Shown: positions 35,115-44,182 of the stretch, piece by piece
How the letters are laid out: the number at the start of each line of letters is the position of its first letter
Numbering within the stretch: position 1 is the stretch's first letter
Assembly: GCA_964626565.1 (NCBI GenBank)
Contig: CAZVFX010000019.1
Span: forward strand, 1-64,000
Source of the DNA: CAZVFX01 sp964626565
Lineage (GTDB): Bacteria; Myxococcota_A; UBA9042; CAIXZC01
Direction of reading: 5' to 3'
DNA: 64,000 nucleotides
The notes under the pieces: model-generated
Told to the model about the DNA's origin: nothing
Database searches by the model: none
What the model saw: only the letters and a program-made list of their open reading frames with translations
Program-made: the position numbers and the translations under genes

Positions 35115-36692
35115 TTCTTCGCCCACGACTCCCAGGAACGCTTCGACAACCGCCGGATCGAACTGAGCGCCCGAGTGCTGGGCGATTTCGTCCAGGGCGG
35201 CCTGCCGCTCCAGCGCAGTTCTGTAGGGGCGGTCAGAGGTCATGGCATCCCAGGCGTCAGCCACCGCAATAATACGGGCGACCAGGGGAATCTCCGGGCC
35301 CAGAAGCCCGGCCGGGTAACCTTGCCCATCGAAACGCTCATGGTGATGGAGGATCGCTTTGCTCGCCTGGTTGAGGAACTTGAGCTGGCCCAGGATGTTG
35401 TTGCCGAACAGCGGATGGTGCTCGATCTCCTCCCGCTCGGTTGAAGACAGGGAGGACGGCTTGTTGAGGACGCCGTCGGGAATGCCGATCTTGCCGATAT
35501 CGTGCAACAGCCCCGACTCACGAATGATCGCCATGTCCCGCCGGCCCAGCCCCATGCTGGCGCCGATTCGCATCGCCAGGGCGGTGACCCGTTCCGAGTG
35601 GCCCCGGGTGTAGCTGTCCCGAGCCTCCAGCGCGTTGGCAAGGCTGGAAATGGTCTGATAGTAGGTGCTCTGGGTTCGCTCCAGCATCTGGGCATTTCGG
35701 ATGGCCACCGCGGCCTGGGACGCAAAGGTGGAAAAGAGCACGAACTTCTGCTCGTCAAAACAGCCCGGCCTCTCCCCCTCGGCATCCAGCACGCCCAGCA
35801 CCTTGCCCCGGGCAACGAGGGGACAAGCCATCTCGCAGCGCCCCCCGATGATCCCGGGGATATAGGTCGAATCGAGGGTCACGTCTTCAACCAGGCGGGG
35901 TATGCCGGAGCGATACACTTCGCCCGTAACGCCCTCACCTCGCTTGATGGTCAATGAACTGATCGCTTCTTCGGGATAGCCCACGGCCGCCTTGACGGTC
36001 ATGGTGGAAGGGTCCCCGGGTTCGGCGAGAAGTACTGCACACGCCTTGAAACTGAACACCTCATCAGCCAACCGAAGGATCTCCGACAGCAACTGTTTCA
36101 GAGGCAGAATCCGGCCCAGCAACTTGCCCACGTGGTTGAGCACCTGCAACTCTCTGACCCGGGCCTCCAGTTGCTCGGACTTGTGGTGGACGCTGCGTAT
36201 CAGGGACGCGTTATGAAGCGCATTGGCGCACTGGGACGCAAACACCGTGAGCAATTCCATATCGAAATCCTCACGGCTCACCTTCTCTTTAGTTTCGATG
36301 TCCAGAACCCCCACCACGGTATCGTTCCGCTTGAGCGGCACCGCAATTTCCGACACGGCCCCGTCAACCCCCGGAACGTAGCGGGCATCCGCGGACACGT
36401 CTTCGACAAATGCGGGCAATCCGGAACTGGCCACCCAACCGGAGATCCCTTCGCCGATACGGAGGGAGAAATCCCGGCTCACCTCGTCGGAATAGCCTAC
36501 CGCCTTGAGCATATTCAGGGTTCCAGTGCGCTCCTCGCACAGCAGCACCGCGCATCGCTCCACATCGAACAGGGTTCTGACCCGGTCCAGAATAAGCTCC
36601 AGCAGACCGGGCAGGTCCAACTCCTCCTTCATGAGCGCATTTGCGGTTTCGGTGACCACGGCAAGTTTGGAATCAAGTGAAAGTTTCTTCAT
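35064..36692 (-). CDS. GAF-GAF-HD-GYP c-di-GMP phosphodiesterase
   Basis: 542 residues from the ATG at 36692 (GAGGAG upstream). Two GAF domains (about 25-165 and 190-335), each with a R-x-GEG-[IV]-[ST]-G segment, precede an HD-GYP domain (about 345-525). That domain has HSERVT, LLHDIGKIGIPD, HHPLFGNNIL, HHHERFDGQGYP and ADAWDAMTSDRPYR. All HD metal ligands and the GYP signature are present, so it should hydrolyse c-di-GMP. It is cytoplasmic and senses an unknown ligand through the GAFs. Its 3' end overlaps the convergent exporter gene by 51 bases. Confidence 0.9.
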   Translation of the reverse strand: MKKLSLDSKLAVVTETANALMKEELDLPGLLELILDRVRTLFDVERCAVLLCEERTGTLNMLKAVGYSDEVSRDFSLRIGEGISGWVASSGLPAFVEDVSADARYVPGVDGAVSEIAVPLKRNDTVVGVLDIETKEKVSREDFDMELLTVFASQCANALHNASLIRSVHHKSEQLEARVRELQVLNHVGKLLGRILPLKQLLSEILRLADEVFSFKACAVLLAEPGDPSTMTVKAAVGYPEEAISSLTIKRGEGVTGEVYRSGIPRLVEDVTLDSTYIPGIIGGRCEMACPLVARGKVLGVLDAEGERPGCFDEQKFVLFSTFASQAAVAIRNAQMLERTQSTYYQTISSLANALEARDSYTRGHSERVTALAMRIGASMGLGRRDMAIIRESGLLHDIGKIGIPDGVLNKPSSLSSTEREEIEHHPLFGNNILGQLKFLNQASKAILHHHERFDGQGYPAGLLGPEIPLVARIIAVADAWDAMTSDRPYRTALERQAALDEIAQHSGAQFDPAVVEAFLGVVGEESLPPGPDADHDEGSEG

Positions 36693-36816
36693 AGCTCCTC
36701 GCCAACAGACCGTCAGATTCACAGCCGGGGTATTATACATTGGGCAGTACATATTGCTAACGCTTTGTTACAAGGCTAGAATCACTCGCAACGTGGGTTT
36801 TATGAGGGGCTGCAGC

Positions 36817-39800
36817 ATGGGCCGGATTCCAGCGATGACCGGGACTTTCTTGATGCTTGTGTGCTGGGCTGTGCCCGGATTGGCGCAGCAGCCGGGGCAG
36901 CGCATACTGCCCCGTACTTCAGCGCCTGCTTCGGGACCTAGGGAGAGAGTGGTGTGCGCTCCGGAATTGGATGAGGCAACGGGGCTGTTTTCTCACGCGT
37001 GCAAGGAATTCCACGACAATACTCCGTCCCCCGACTGGCTGGCCCGGCGCCTGTTCCTGATTGCTGCGGCTGCCCGGGGCCCTTTCGATTCGGACCTCCC
37101 GGAAGCAGGCCGGGCAGAATACGATCAGCTATCCCGGCCCCGGAAACCGCTGCCTCTGAAGGTCGGAAAGGAAGCATTCCTCAGCAGCCGTGCGCGGTGG
37201 CGCTGGTACCGAGACGCCGTGGCATCGGCCGCGGCCCGGGACCCGGCGATGCTCCAAGCCGCACCCCTCGAACCGGTAGACAAGCGGGAGTACTTCCCGG
37301 ACGAACAGGCTCCCGTCGTCTGGAGCAGTTCCGAAGCTCCCTGGTCCATGGCTCCCCCATGGACATACTCCTTCACCGCCAAGGCGGGAGAGGTGGTGGG
37401 CGTTGCTATCGACATTGTGAAACCTGCGCCGGGCTACTGGTGGCCCGATCCGGTGGTGTGGCTGGTGAGGGTGGAGGAACCGGGCGACCCGGAACGGGGC
37501 CTCGCGGTGGCGCGTTCCGACGACGAGGAAAACGGCCTGCCCGCCCTGTCGCACACGGTGGAGAAAGAGGGTGTTTTCCGCGTGATCGTCGCGCCCTATT
37601 CGCCTGCCAATGCCGGGTTCGCTTCGGTCACCATCTCAAGGAACGACGAGCAACTGGTGCGACGGCGGGGCGCATTTTTCGGAGGCGTACCCCTTTATCC
37701 GGGAAAGCTGGCTCCGGGCGACCTGGTCTTGGCCGGCGCCGATGGGCCGGGCGGCGCGTACGATCACGATGCCACCTTGACCCTGCTCCCCGCCCCGTGG
37801 GCCACCTTGCCCGCCCCCTACGCAGCATCCAACAACGAACTCGATCTGCTGCCCCTTCTGCTTGTGAACCGGGAGATGACGGAACCGGTTCTGCTGGCAG
37901 GCGCGTACCGCGCGGGGGGCCGGCCCGCGGTGCGGGTGGTGACCTCCCGCATCGCACCATCCCGAACCGGCGACGGTGAGGCCGACCGGGACGGGGACCT
38001 GCTCTCCGCCGATGTGGAGGCGGTTCTCGGGACCAAAGAGAAGAGAGACAGCGACAATGACGGCCTCACCGATTTCGAAGAGGTTTTCGGAGCCAGAAGA
38101 TGTTACGCCGACGCGCCGGTTCCACCCTATTTTCGATTACCGGAATGCACCCGCGACCACACCGGCCGATGCGAGTTTTTCTGCTCCGAAGGCACCGCCC
38201 TGGAGGCCAGGATTCCCTTGAGCGCGGTGGAAGCGCCGGACCCCACGAGATTCGATATCTTTGTGGAGTTCGACTACTGGCAGGGAGAAGGAGAGCACCC
38301 CGGCCGCCACTCACTGCCTGACGACCAGTTGGCAATCGTCAAGCGGGCTTTTGAAAGAGACTATCGACATGAGGAGGGTGGTGGAAAAACCGAGTTCACC
38401 CCTTCTGTTCCGGCCACGCATCTTCACTTCCTTCAGGATGACCCGATTCCACTCCTCGACCCCACTCGCATGGCGTACATTCCTGCCAACGCAAACCGGT
38501 ACCTGTTTTTCGACCTTTTCTTTACGCCCGACCGTAAATACACCAGCACCTTCCACTATGTGGTCGGAACTCACCGGGGGGCTGGGCAAAGCGACGTCCT
38601 CGGGCGCACCGCCACCATCGGAGTCTCCGGCCGCAACTCAACCGCGGGCAAGCTGGTTCATGAAATGGGGCACTTGGTGGGGCTGCTGCACAATCGGAAG
38701 ACGGCCCGGCCCAGCAACTCTCCTTTCTACCTCTCCAGCCTCAGCTACGGCTACTCACACTCTCTTCCTGGCCCCATCGACTGGGACGGTGCATTTCTGC
38801 CGTGCCGGAAGCAGTCCCAATGCCCGAAGTACTTCAAATGCACCCATTTCGGCACCCCGGGCAAGTTGTGCGCCCCCGACTGCGGCGTCATGGAGCACGG
38901 AGACGATTCCGGTACCAGCTTCCCCCGTTTCTCCGCAGGAGAGTTGCAGCTACCGCCCGATACATCCGAGGCAGGCACCATTCCGGAGCAGAACTTCCCC
39001 GCCTGGTTCCTCCCCTACCTGTACTGCTATCGAGACGCGGGGCGGAAGCTGACCCTCAACGACCGCCTGAAGCGGTTTGTCGACCCGGCTTGTGCATCGG
39101 GAAGATGTGTGCAATGCGATCAGGGGATGTGCTCAATCGACTGGGATCACGACGGGACTTTTCAGGGGGTCAGCGAATTCGATCTGGATCGTGACGGCCG
39201 CATCTCCAGCGAAAGACTGCTGGACGGGAACGATCGGGAGATTATCGCGGCCACCTCCAAGCGCGGGCTGAGGCCCTTGTTCAAGAAGACCATTGCCGCT
39301 TTCTACTCCGGATTCACCGGCCTCACGGCCCGGAATGTGCTCCCGTTTCCTTCGCAAGTAGTGGAGTCCCACGGCGGCTACATGACCGACGTCACCAATC
39401 GTTGTGATGAAGTGGCCCGCTGGTCCCCATGCCGCAACCGGCCCCGGGGGGAGACCGCGGTGTTCAGAGGCCCTGCTTCGGGAGACGGGCCGGTCGATGT
39501 GCTTTTTCCTGCCGGCTACTGCCTTCCGCTGGAAAGCGGCGCGGCTTTCGGCGTCAGGGTGAAGCCGCTCCAGATCCCTTCCCCGGCCGAACCCGCGGTG
39601 ATCCTCGACTCGCCCGGAATCAAACTGCTGCTGTCGGGGGAACCGGACATGGCAATCTGGGAGGCCCGCCTCAAGGGAGTCGACGGCAAAGAGCTGTCGC
39701 TGCAGATCGAGGACCCCGGCGCACTCGGCAACTGGACCAGGCTGTCGGTATCGGTGAGCAACGGCAAATCTCTGGCCGTGCTCAGCGCCAAACGGGGGAC

Positions 39801-39945
39801 TGTGAAGTTGCGGGCTGAAAGCGAAGATTTCAAGATCGGTGGAGAGGTGTGTTCCTTTGCCGTGGGCTCGGAGGCGGGCGGCCTCACCAGGCTCATCGGC
39901 TTCATCGACGATCCCATGTTCATGACCGGCCCGGTGAGAGAGTAG
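36817..39945 (+). CDS. Secreted metzincin-like metalloprotease with calcium-type repeats
   Basis: 1042 residues from the ATG at 36817 (GAGGGG upstream); the open frame runs further upstream but only antisense to the HD-GYP gene. A signal peptide ends near VPGLAQQ. Residues about 384-425 are thrombospondin-type-3-like calcium loops (DRDGD, DSDNDGLTDFEE), and a second set sits near 775-795 (DWDHDG, DLDRDGRIS). A zinc motif HEMGHLVGLLH (His 615, Glu 616, His 619, His 625) fits HExxHxxGxxH of metzincins. Cys-rich stretches (CPKYFKC) follow. Likely an exported protease or inactive relative; I did not find a sure Met-turn. Confidence 0.65.
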   Translation: MGRIPAMTGTFLMLVCWAVPGLAQQPGQRILPRTSAPASGPRERVVCAPELDEATGLFSHACKEFHDNTPSPDWLARRLFLIAAAARGPFDSDLPEAGRAEYDQLSRPRKPLPLKVGKEAFLSSRARWRWYRDAVASAAARDPAMLQAAPLEPVDKREYFPDEQAPVVWSSSEAPWSMAPPWTYSFTAKAGEVVGVAIDIVKPAPGYWWPDPVVWLVRVEEPGDPERGLAVARSDDEENGLPALSHTVEKEGVFRVIVAPYSPANAGFASVTISRNDEQLVRRRGAFFGGVPLYPGKLAPGDLVLAGADGPGGAYDHDATLTLLPAPWATLPAPYAASNNELDLLPLLLVNREMTEPVLLAGAYRAGGRPAVRVVTSRIAPSRTGDGEADRDGDLLSADVEAVLGTKEKRDSDNDGLTDFEEVFGARRCYADAPVPPYFRLPECTRDHTGRCEFFCSEGTALEARIPLSAVEAPDPTRFDIFVEFDYWQGEGEHPGRHSLPDDQLAIVKRAFERDYRHEEGGGKTEFTPSVPATHLHFLQDDPIPLLDPTRMAYIPANANRYLFFDLFFTPDRKYTSTFHYVVGTHRGAGQSDVLGRTATIGVSGRNSTAGKLVHEMGHLVGLLHNRKTARPSNSPFYLSSLSYGYSHSLPGPIDWDGAFLPCRKQSQCPKYFKCTHFGTPGKLCAPDCGVMEHGDDSGTSFPRFSAGELQLPPDTSEAGTIPEQNFPAWFLPYLYCYRDAGRKLTLNDRLKRFVDPACASGRCVQCDQGMCSIDWDHDGTFQGVSEFDLDRDGRISSERLLDGNDREIIAATSKRGLRPLFKKTIAAFYSGFTGLTARNVLPFPSQVVESHGGYMTDVTNRCDEVARWSPCRNRPRGETAVFRGPASGDGPVDVLFPAGYCLPLESGAAFGVRVKPLQIPSPAEPAVILDSPGIKLLLSGEPDMAIWEARLKGVDGKELSLQIEDPGALGNWTRLSVSVSNGKSLAVLSAKRGTVKLRAESEDFKIGGEVCSFAVGSEAGGLTRLIGFIDDPMFMTGPVRE

Positions 39946-39953
39946 CCGCCTGC

Positions 39954-39969
39954 TGGCCCGGGACTTGCA
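39954..39969 (+). promoter_or_regulatory. Sigma-54-like promoter before the IPT/TIG lipoprotein gene
   Basis: TGGCCCG, four bases, TTGCA. It keeps the invariant GG and GC of the -24/-12 elements at the right spacing and differs from the consensus TGGCACG by one base. It lies 120 bases before the start codon. Confidence 0.45.
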
Positions 39970-39986
39970 ACGCTACCCTATTTGTT

Positions 39987-40000
39987 GATCACCTGTGATC
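39987..40000. promoter_or_regulatory. Perfect palindrome, possible operator
   Basis: GATCAC, CT, GTGATC: a 14-base perfect inverted repeat with a 2-base centre, about 18 bases after the sigma-54-like -12 element. It could bind a dimeric regulator; there is no independent support. Confidence 0.35.
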
Positions 40001-40088
40001 GCCCGGGGGTATTTTTGAGAGGCACATTCTTGAATTGCCTTTGAAAAGAAGATGCAGGTGCATAGAATAACTGCGGAGGTTTGAAGCC

Positions 40089-43000
40089 GTGCTCGATAAA
40101 CTGAAGTTTTTACCGGCCCTGGCCGTGATTGCTTTTCTGGGCCTGATGGCCGGCTGCGGTATGGAGCCGGTGGTGGACCCGGCTGTTCCGAATGTGGGCA
40201 CAACCGTTACAGGCACCAAGCTTGGCGGGAAAGATATCCACACTGAAGATAGCGCCTCGGATCCGGTCTCCGATCCCCTTGAGGACATCGGCGTTGAGTT
40301 TGTAGATCCCTCGTTCGGGACTCCGGCCGGCGGGGACATCGTCTTCATCGAAGGATGGGGTTTCACGAAGAAAGTGAAGGTGTATTTCGGCGACGTCGAA
40401 GCCGCAGAGGTCTTCTACGTGAACAGCAAGAAGCTGCGGGTCACCACCCCGGCCCACACTCTGGGCGTGGTGGACCTGAGCGTCTGGTGGCCGGGAGGGG
40501 AAGTGGAGACGCTGCCTTCCGGATTCTCGTTCGAGACGGACTTGGTGGTTGACTCGGTGGAACCTGCGGCCGGTCCCATCGCGGGCGGCACCCCCATCGC
40601 AGTGACCGGCTCCGGATTCACTCCCGACAGCAAGCTGGTGTTGGGCCATCGGCTGGCGATCAACATCGAGGTTGTCGATGAAACCCGCATTTATGCGGTG
40701 ACTCCGCCCGGCAGTGAGGGTGGCCCCGCGGATGTCTTTGTATCCAACGTAACCGGCACCACCACGTCGAAGGACGCGTTTACTTACTCGGTGGTACCGC
40801 AAATTGATCATATGGAGCCGGCTGCCGGGCCGATCCAGGGCGGAGAGGAAGCGACGCTCAGAGGTAAATGGCTCAGCCCGGTTACTGCGGTCCTCATCGG
40901 GGACCATGAGGCTGAGATCATCGAGGTGCTCCACGACCGGATCAGGCTGCTGGTACCTGCTGGCGAAGCGGGTTACGCGGATGTTGTGGCTGTGGGCACA
41001 TGGGGATGGGACGCGCTGGAGAACGGCTATTTCTATTTCGACCCCGCTTCTTCTCCCTCGGGCTTGGTCGCGGTGATTCCCGACCGCGGTCCAGAGAAAG
41101 GCGGCAACTCGGTGACCGTGTTCGGCTGCGACCTGGTGGCTGACGAAGTTGACGAAGTGGAATTTGGCGGTTCCTCCGCGGGAGTGGACTCTGTTTTCGA
41201 GTCGGAGTGCAGCCTGTTGCTGACTGCGCCTCCGGGCACTGGCACCGTTTCGGTGACTGCGGCCGGCAAAGATGCAGACTACACATTGCCGGCAGCGTAC
41301 ACCTACGTCGGAAAGATGAAGGTGACCGGGGTGACTCCCAATGAGGGCCCGTTCTCCGGCGGCACCAAGGTGGAGATCAAGGGAGAAGGGTTTACTCCGG
41401 ACGTCCAGGTGCTGGTGGGACCCATGGTCGCGGGCAGCGTCGCCTTTGTCGACGAGTTCACCCTGGAGGCCGTGACACCTCCCGGCTCGCCGGGCCTCTC
41501 CGATTTGAGAGTTGTAGGGTCGGGCGCCACCGCGACCCTTCACGGCGGCTTCCTCTACACGGTGGAAGCCCCGGCAGTGTACGCGATTACTCCCAAGTAC
41601 GGTTCCCGAGCGGGTGGCACCTATTTTGAAGTGATCGGCAGCGGCTTTGAACCCGACGCCATGGTTTATATAGGCGAGAAGCCTGCGGCCAAGGTGAAGC
41701 CCAAGAGCTACGGCCTGTTGACCGGCTACAGCCCGCGCAACGACATGGGCACCTATGACGTGATCGTGACCATGAACGCAGGCCAGGATCTGCTTCCCGG
41801 GGCGTTCAGCTACTTCGACCCCATTTCCCACTACGGCGGCACCTGGGGCGAGCCTGTGGACGGGGCAGTCAACGTGACGGTCATTGATGCAGCCACGTGG
41901 GACCCCCTCGAAGACGCGTTCGCAGTCTTGGGTTCCGACCCCGAGACACCGTATCGAGGCTTTACCAACGATGAGGGACAGGTTACTCTTTCGGGCCCGG
42001 GTCTGACCGGCCCTGTGGACGTGCACATAACCAAGAAGGATCACGACGCCGCGAGCGTGGTTCACTTCGATGCGGAAAACGTCACCGTCTACCTGATTCC
42101 GTACCACCCGTCGTCTCCCGGCGATCCTGGCGATCCCCCGCCCGCACTGCTGCCGGGTTCGCTGGACGGCCGAGTTCTAGGTCTTGGCAAATACGTGGTG
42201 ATCCCTCCCGGCAACTGCCTGAACAAAAGCCCCGGGGAGAACAACCTCTGCGCGTCGTGCCTGTATGACGAAGAATGCCCCGCCGGCCGTTGCCTCGAGT
42301 TGGGTAAAAGCGGCAAGTTCTGCACCTTCTCCTGTGGTGACGACGGCACTGAGTGCCCGGATGGATACATGTGCGCCCCGGTCTCCAACAAGGGTTCGCA
42401 TTGCGTCCCGGCTGCGGGCAGGAAGACTGCTCAGTGCCAGCTTACCCGGACCTCCATCTATGAGCAGCTTTACGATGTGGCCGAAATCGTCAACGTGGAT
42501 TCCGACTCGATGTTTGCCATCGAAGAGGCCAGGCTGGGGGAGATCGCCATCGTCTGCCTGGGTGGCTGGGAGGACCTGGACACCGGGGAATTTCACCCGG
42601 TGACCATGGGTGTGAAACGCCACATCAACGTCGCGCCTGAGCAGCACCTGGCGGACCAGAACGTACTGCTGAACATCCCGCTGTCCCGTGCGTTGCGCCT
42701 CCGAATGGACGACCCGCCCGAATTCGAGAATTACGGAGGAGTTTACAAGATCTCGGCCTATCTTGACTTCGGATCCGACGGCATTTTCAAGCTGCCTCAG
42801 CGGTTCGAGGGCTACAGCCCGGAAGACATTGTGCTCTCCGAGCTTCCGGAGGAGCTTTCCGGGGATATTTACGACGCCAAGTACATCTTCTACGCCGGCG
42901 CCTACACCAACTCAAAGGACAACACTCCGTACTCGGTGGTGTACTACCGTGACGTGGGCGAATTGGACGAGGCCGCGGTTGCCGAATTCGACGGCAGCGC

Positions 43001-44168
43001 GTTTGCACCACAGACCGCCGGGCCCCAAGATACTCTCAACGCGACCTGGACCACCTCCAAGGGCACCTACATGGTCGGCGACGACGGTCTGGTGTTTCTT
43101 TTCAACGGTCAGTCTTACTATCAGCTTCCCAGCGTCATCGACGAGAACCTGTACGATATCGTCGGCTTCGGAGATCTGTTGTTCGCAGTGGGAGAGGGTG
43201 GTGCAGTGGTCCACTATGACGGACTGGCATGGCACCTGGTGGGCCGGGTTACCGACATGCCGCTGAGAAGCGTCTGGGGCAGCGATCCCGACGATCTCCA
43301 TACGGTTGGGCTGCACCGCATCGTCTCCTACAATGAAGGCGCATGGCACGAGACCAAGGTCAGCTTCGATCTGTGGGGAGTTTCGGGGACCAGCCCTGAT
43401 GAGGTCTGGGCGGTGGGCCGCGACGGCGTGGTGCTGTATAACGACGGAAACGACTGGGAGCTTTTTGAGTCTCCGACCAGTTCCGATCTGTTTGCCGTGC
43501 GAGCTTTTGCCGACGGCCGCGTACTGGCGGCCGGGCGCGGCGTCGCGTTCCTTTACGACGGTGCGGAATGGGTGGATCTGGGCCTGGACGTGGCTTTCAG
43601 GGCCACATCGATTTCCGGCGAGGGAGCAGACAGCTTCTACCTCGCCGGTTCGGCCGGATTGGTGGCCTCATACGACCAGGCAGAGGGGTGGACCTATCTG
43701 GCGGCTCCGGGCAATTTGCAGGTGAATGCGATTTCGAAGACCGAGGACGGCGGGCTATATGCTATAGGGTCGCCGGCCCTGTTGCTGACGCCGTTCATTC
43801 CATTCCCAATCTTCACCTCCCCTGAAGACATGGGAACTTTGCTGCAACCCGCGCTGGTGTGGCACTACGAGGGCAACACCTCGCCTATTTCGGTTCACAC
43901 CATCGCCATGACGGAGAAGTACGGCAAGTCGCTGTGGCGGTTCGTGATCGACGGAGCGGTGAGCGAAGTGTTGCTACCCGACTTCCTTTCCATGGTGGGA
44001 GTGACGCCCCTTACCTCGGCGGAGAAGCGGGTACGGATCTACAGCGCCCACTCTCCCGGATTCAAGATCGGCAACTTTGACTATTCCGATCTCGGCACGC
44101 TTTCCTGGCGTAGCTGGGCCTACGACATGATCACATTTGACCCCGAACCAGAGGATCTGACGCCATAA
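40089..44168 (+). CDS. Large lipoprotein with six IPT/TIG domains and a beta-propeller-like region
   Basis: 1359 residues from a GTG with GGAGG upstream. A lipobox GLMAGC gives lipidated Cys near 20. Six IPT/TIG immunoglobulin-like domains follow (about 75-570), each opening with a P-x-x-G-x-x-x-G-G turn (for example EPAAGPIAGGTPIAVTG and TPNEGPFSGGTKVEIKG). Then a small Cys-containing module (CASCLYDEECPAGRC), a middle domain, and a C-terminal region of repeated strands such as SVWGSDPDDLHTVG and DEVWAVGRDGVVLY, like the myxobacterial W-G-x-x-x-D-D-V-W-A-V-G propeller repeats. It is probably a cell-surface binding or adhesion protein. A sigma-54-like promoter and a palindrome lie upstream. 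Confidence 0.75.
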   Translation: MLDKLKFLPALAVIAFLGLMAGCGMEPVVDPAVPNVGTTVTGTKLGGKDIHTEDSASDPVSDPLEDIGVEFVDPSFGTPAGGDIVFIEGWGFTKKVKVYFGDVEAAEVFYVNSKKLRVTTPAHTLGVVDLSVWWPGGEVETLPSGFSFETDLVVDSVEPAAGPIAGGTPIAVTGSGFTPDSKLVLGHRLAINIEVVDETRIYAVTPPGSEGGPADVFVSNVTGTTTSKDAFTYSVVPQIDHMEPAAGPIQGGEEATLRGKWLSPVTAVLIGDHEAEIIEVLHDRIRLLVPAGEAGYADVVAVGTWGWDALENGYFYFDPASSPSGLVAVIPDRGPEKGGNSVTVFGCDLVADEVDEVEFGGSSAGVDSVFESECSLLLTAPPGTGTVSVTAAGKDADYTLPAAYTYVGKMKVTGVTPNEGPFSGGTKVEIKGEGFTPDVQVLVGPMVAGSVAFVDEFTLEAVTPPGSPGLSDLRVVGSGATATLHGGFLYTVEAPAVYAITPKYGSRAGGTYFEVIGSGFEPDAMVYIGEKPAAKVKPKSYGLLTGYSPRNDMGTYDVIVTMNAGQDLLPGAFSYFDPISHYGGTWGEPVDGAVNVTVIDAATWDPLEDAFAVLGSDPETPYRGFTNDEGQVTLSGPGLTGPVDVHITKKDHDAASVVHFDAENVTVYLIPYHPSSPGDPGDPPPALLPGSLDGRVLGLGKYVVIPPGNCLNKSPGENNLCASCLYDEECPAGRCLELGKSGKFCTFSCGDDGTECPDGYMCAPVSNKGSHCVPAAGRKTAQCQLTRTSIYEQLYDVAEIVNVDSDSMFAIEEARLGEIAIVCLGGWEDLDTGEFHPVTMGVKRHINVAPEQHLADQNVLLNIPLSRALRLRMDDPPEFENYGGVYKISAYLDFGSDGIFKLPQRFEGYSPEDIVLSELPEELSGDIYDAKYIFYAGAYTNSKDNTPYSVVYYRDVGELDEAAVAEFDGSAFAPQTAGPQDTLNATWTTSKGTYMVGDDGLVFLFNGQSYYQLPSVIDENLYDIVGFGDLLFAVGEGGAVVHYDGLAWHLVGRVTDMPLRSVWGSDPDDLHTVGLHRIVSYNEGAWHETKVSFDLWGVSGTSPDEVWAVGRDGVVLYNDGNDWELFESPTSSDLFAVRAFADGRVLAAGRGVAFLYDGAEWVDLGLDVAFRATSISGEGADSFYLAGSAGLVASYDQAEGWTYLAAPGNLQVNAISKTEDGGLYAIGSPALLLTPFIPFPIFTSPEDMGTLLQPALVWHYEGNTSPISVHTIAMTEKYGKSLWRFVIDGAVSEVLLPDFLSMVGVTPLTSAEKRVRIYSAHSPGFKIGNFDYSDLGTLSWRSWAYDMITFDPEPEDLTP

Positions 44169-44182
44169 CACCAGGATTCAAA

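Noticed and set aside
36505..36816. Extended N-terminus of the metzincin-like protein
   Set aside because: This part is antisense to the GAF-HD-GYP gene; the signal peptide starts at 36817.
40110..42107. 665-codon frame antisense to the IPT/TIG gene
   Set aside because: The plus-strand gene has a lipoprotein signal and six recognisable domains; the antisense frame has none.
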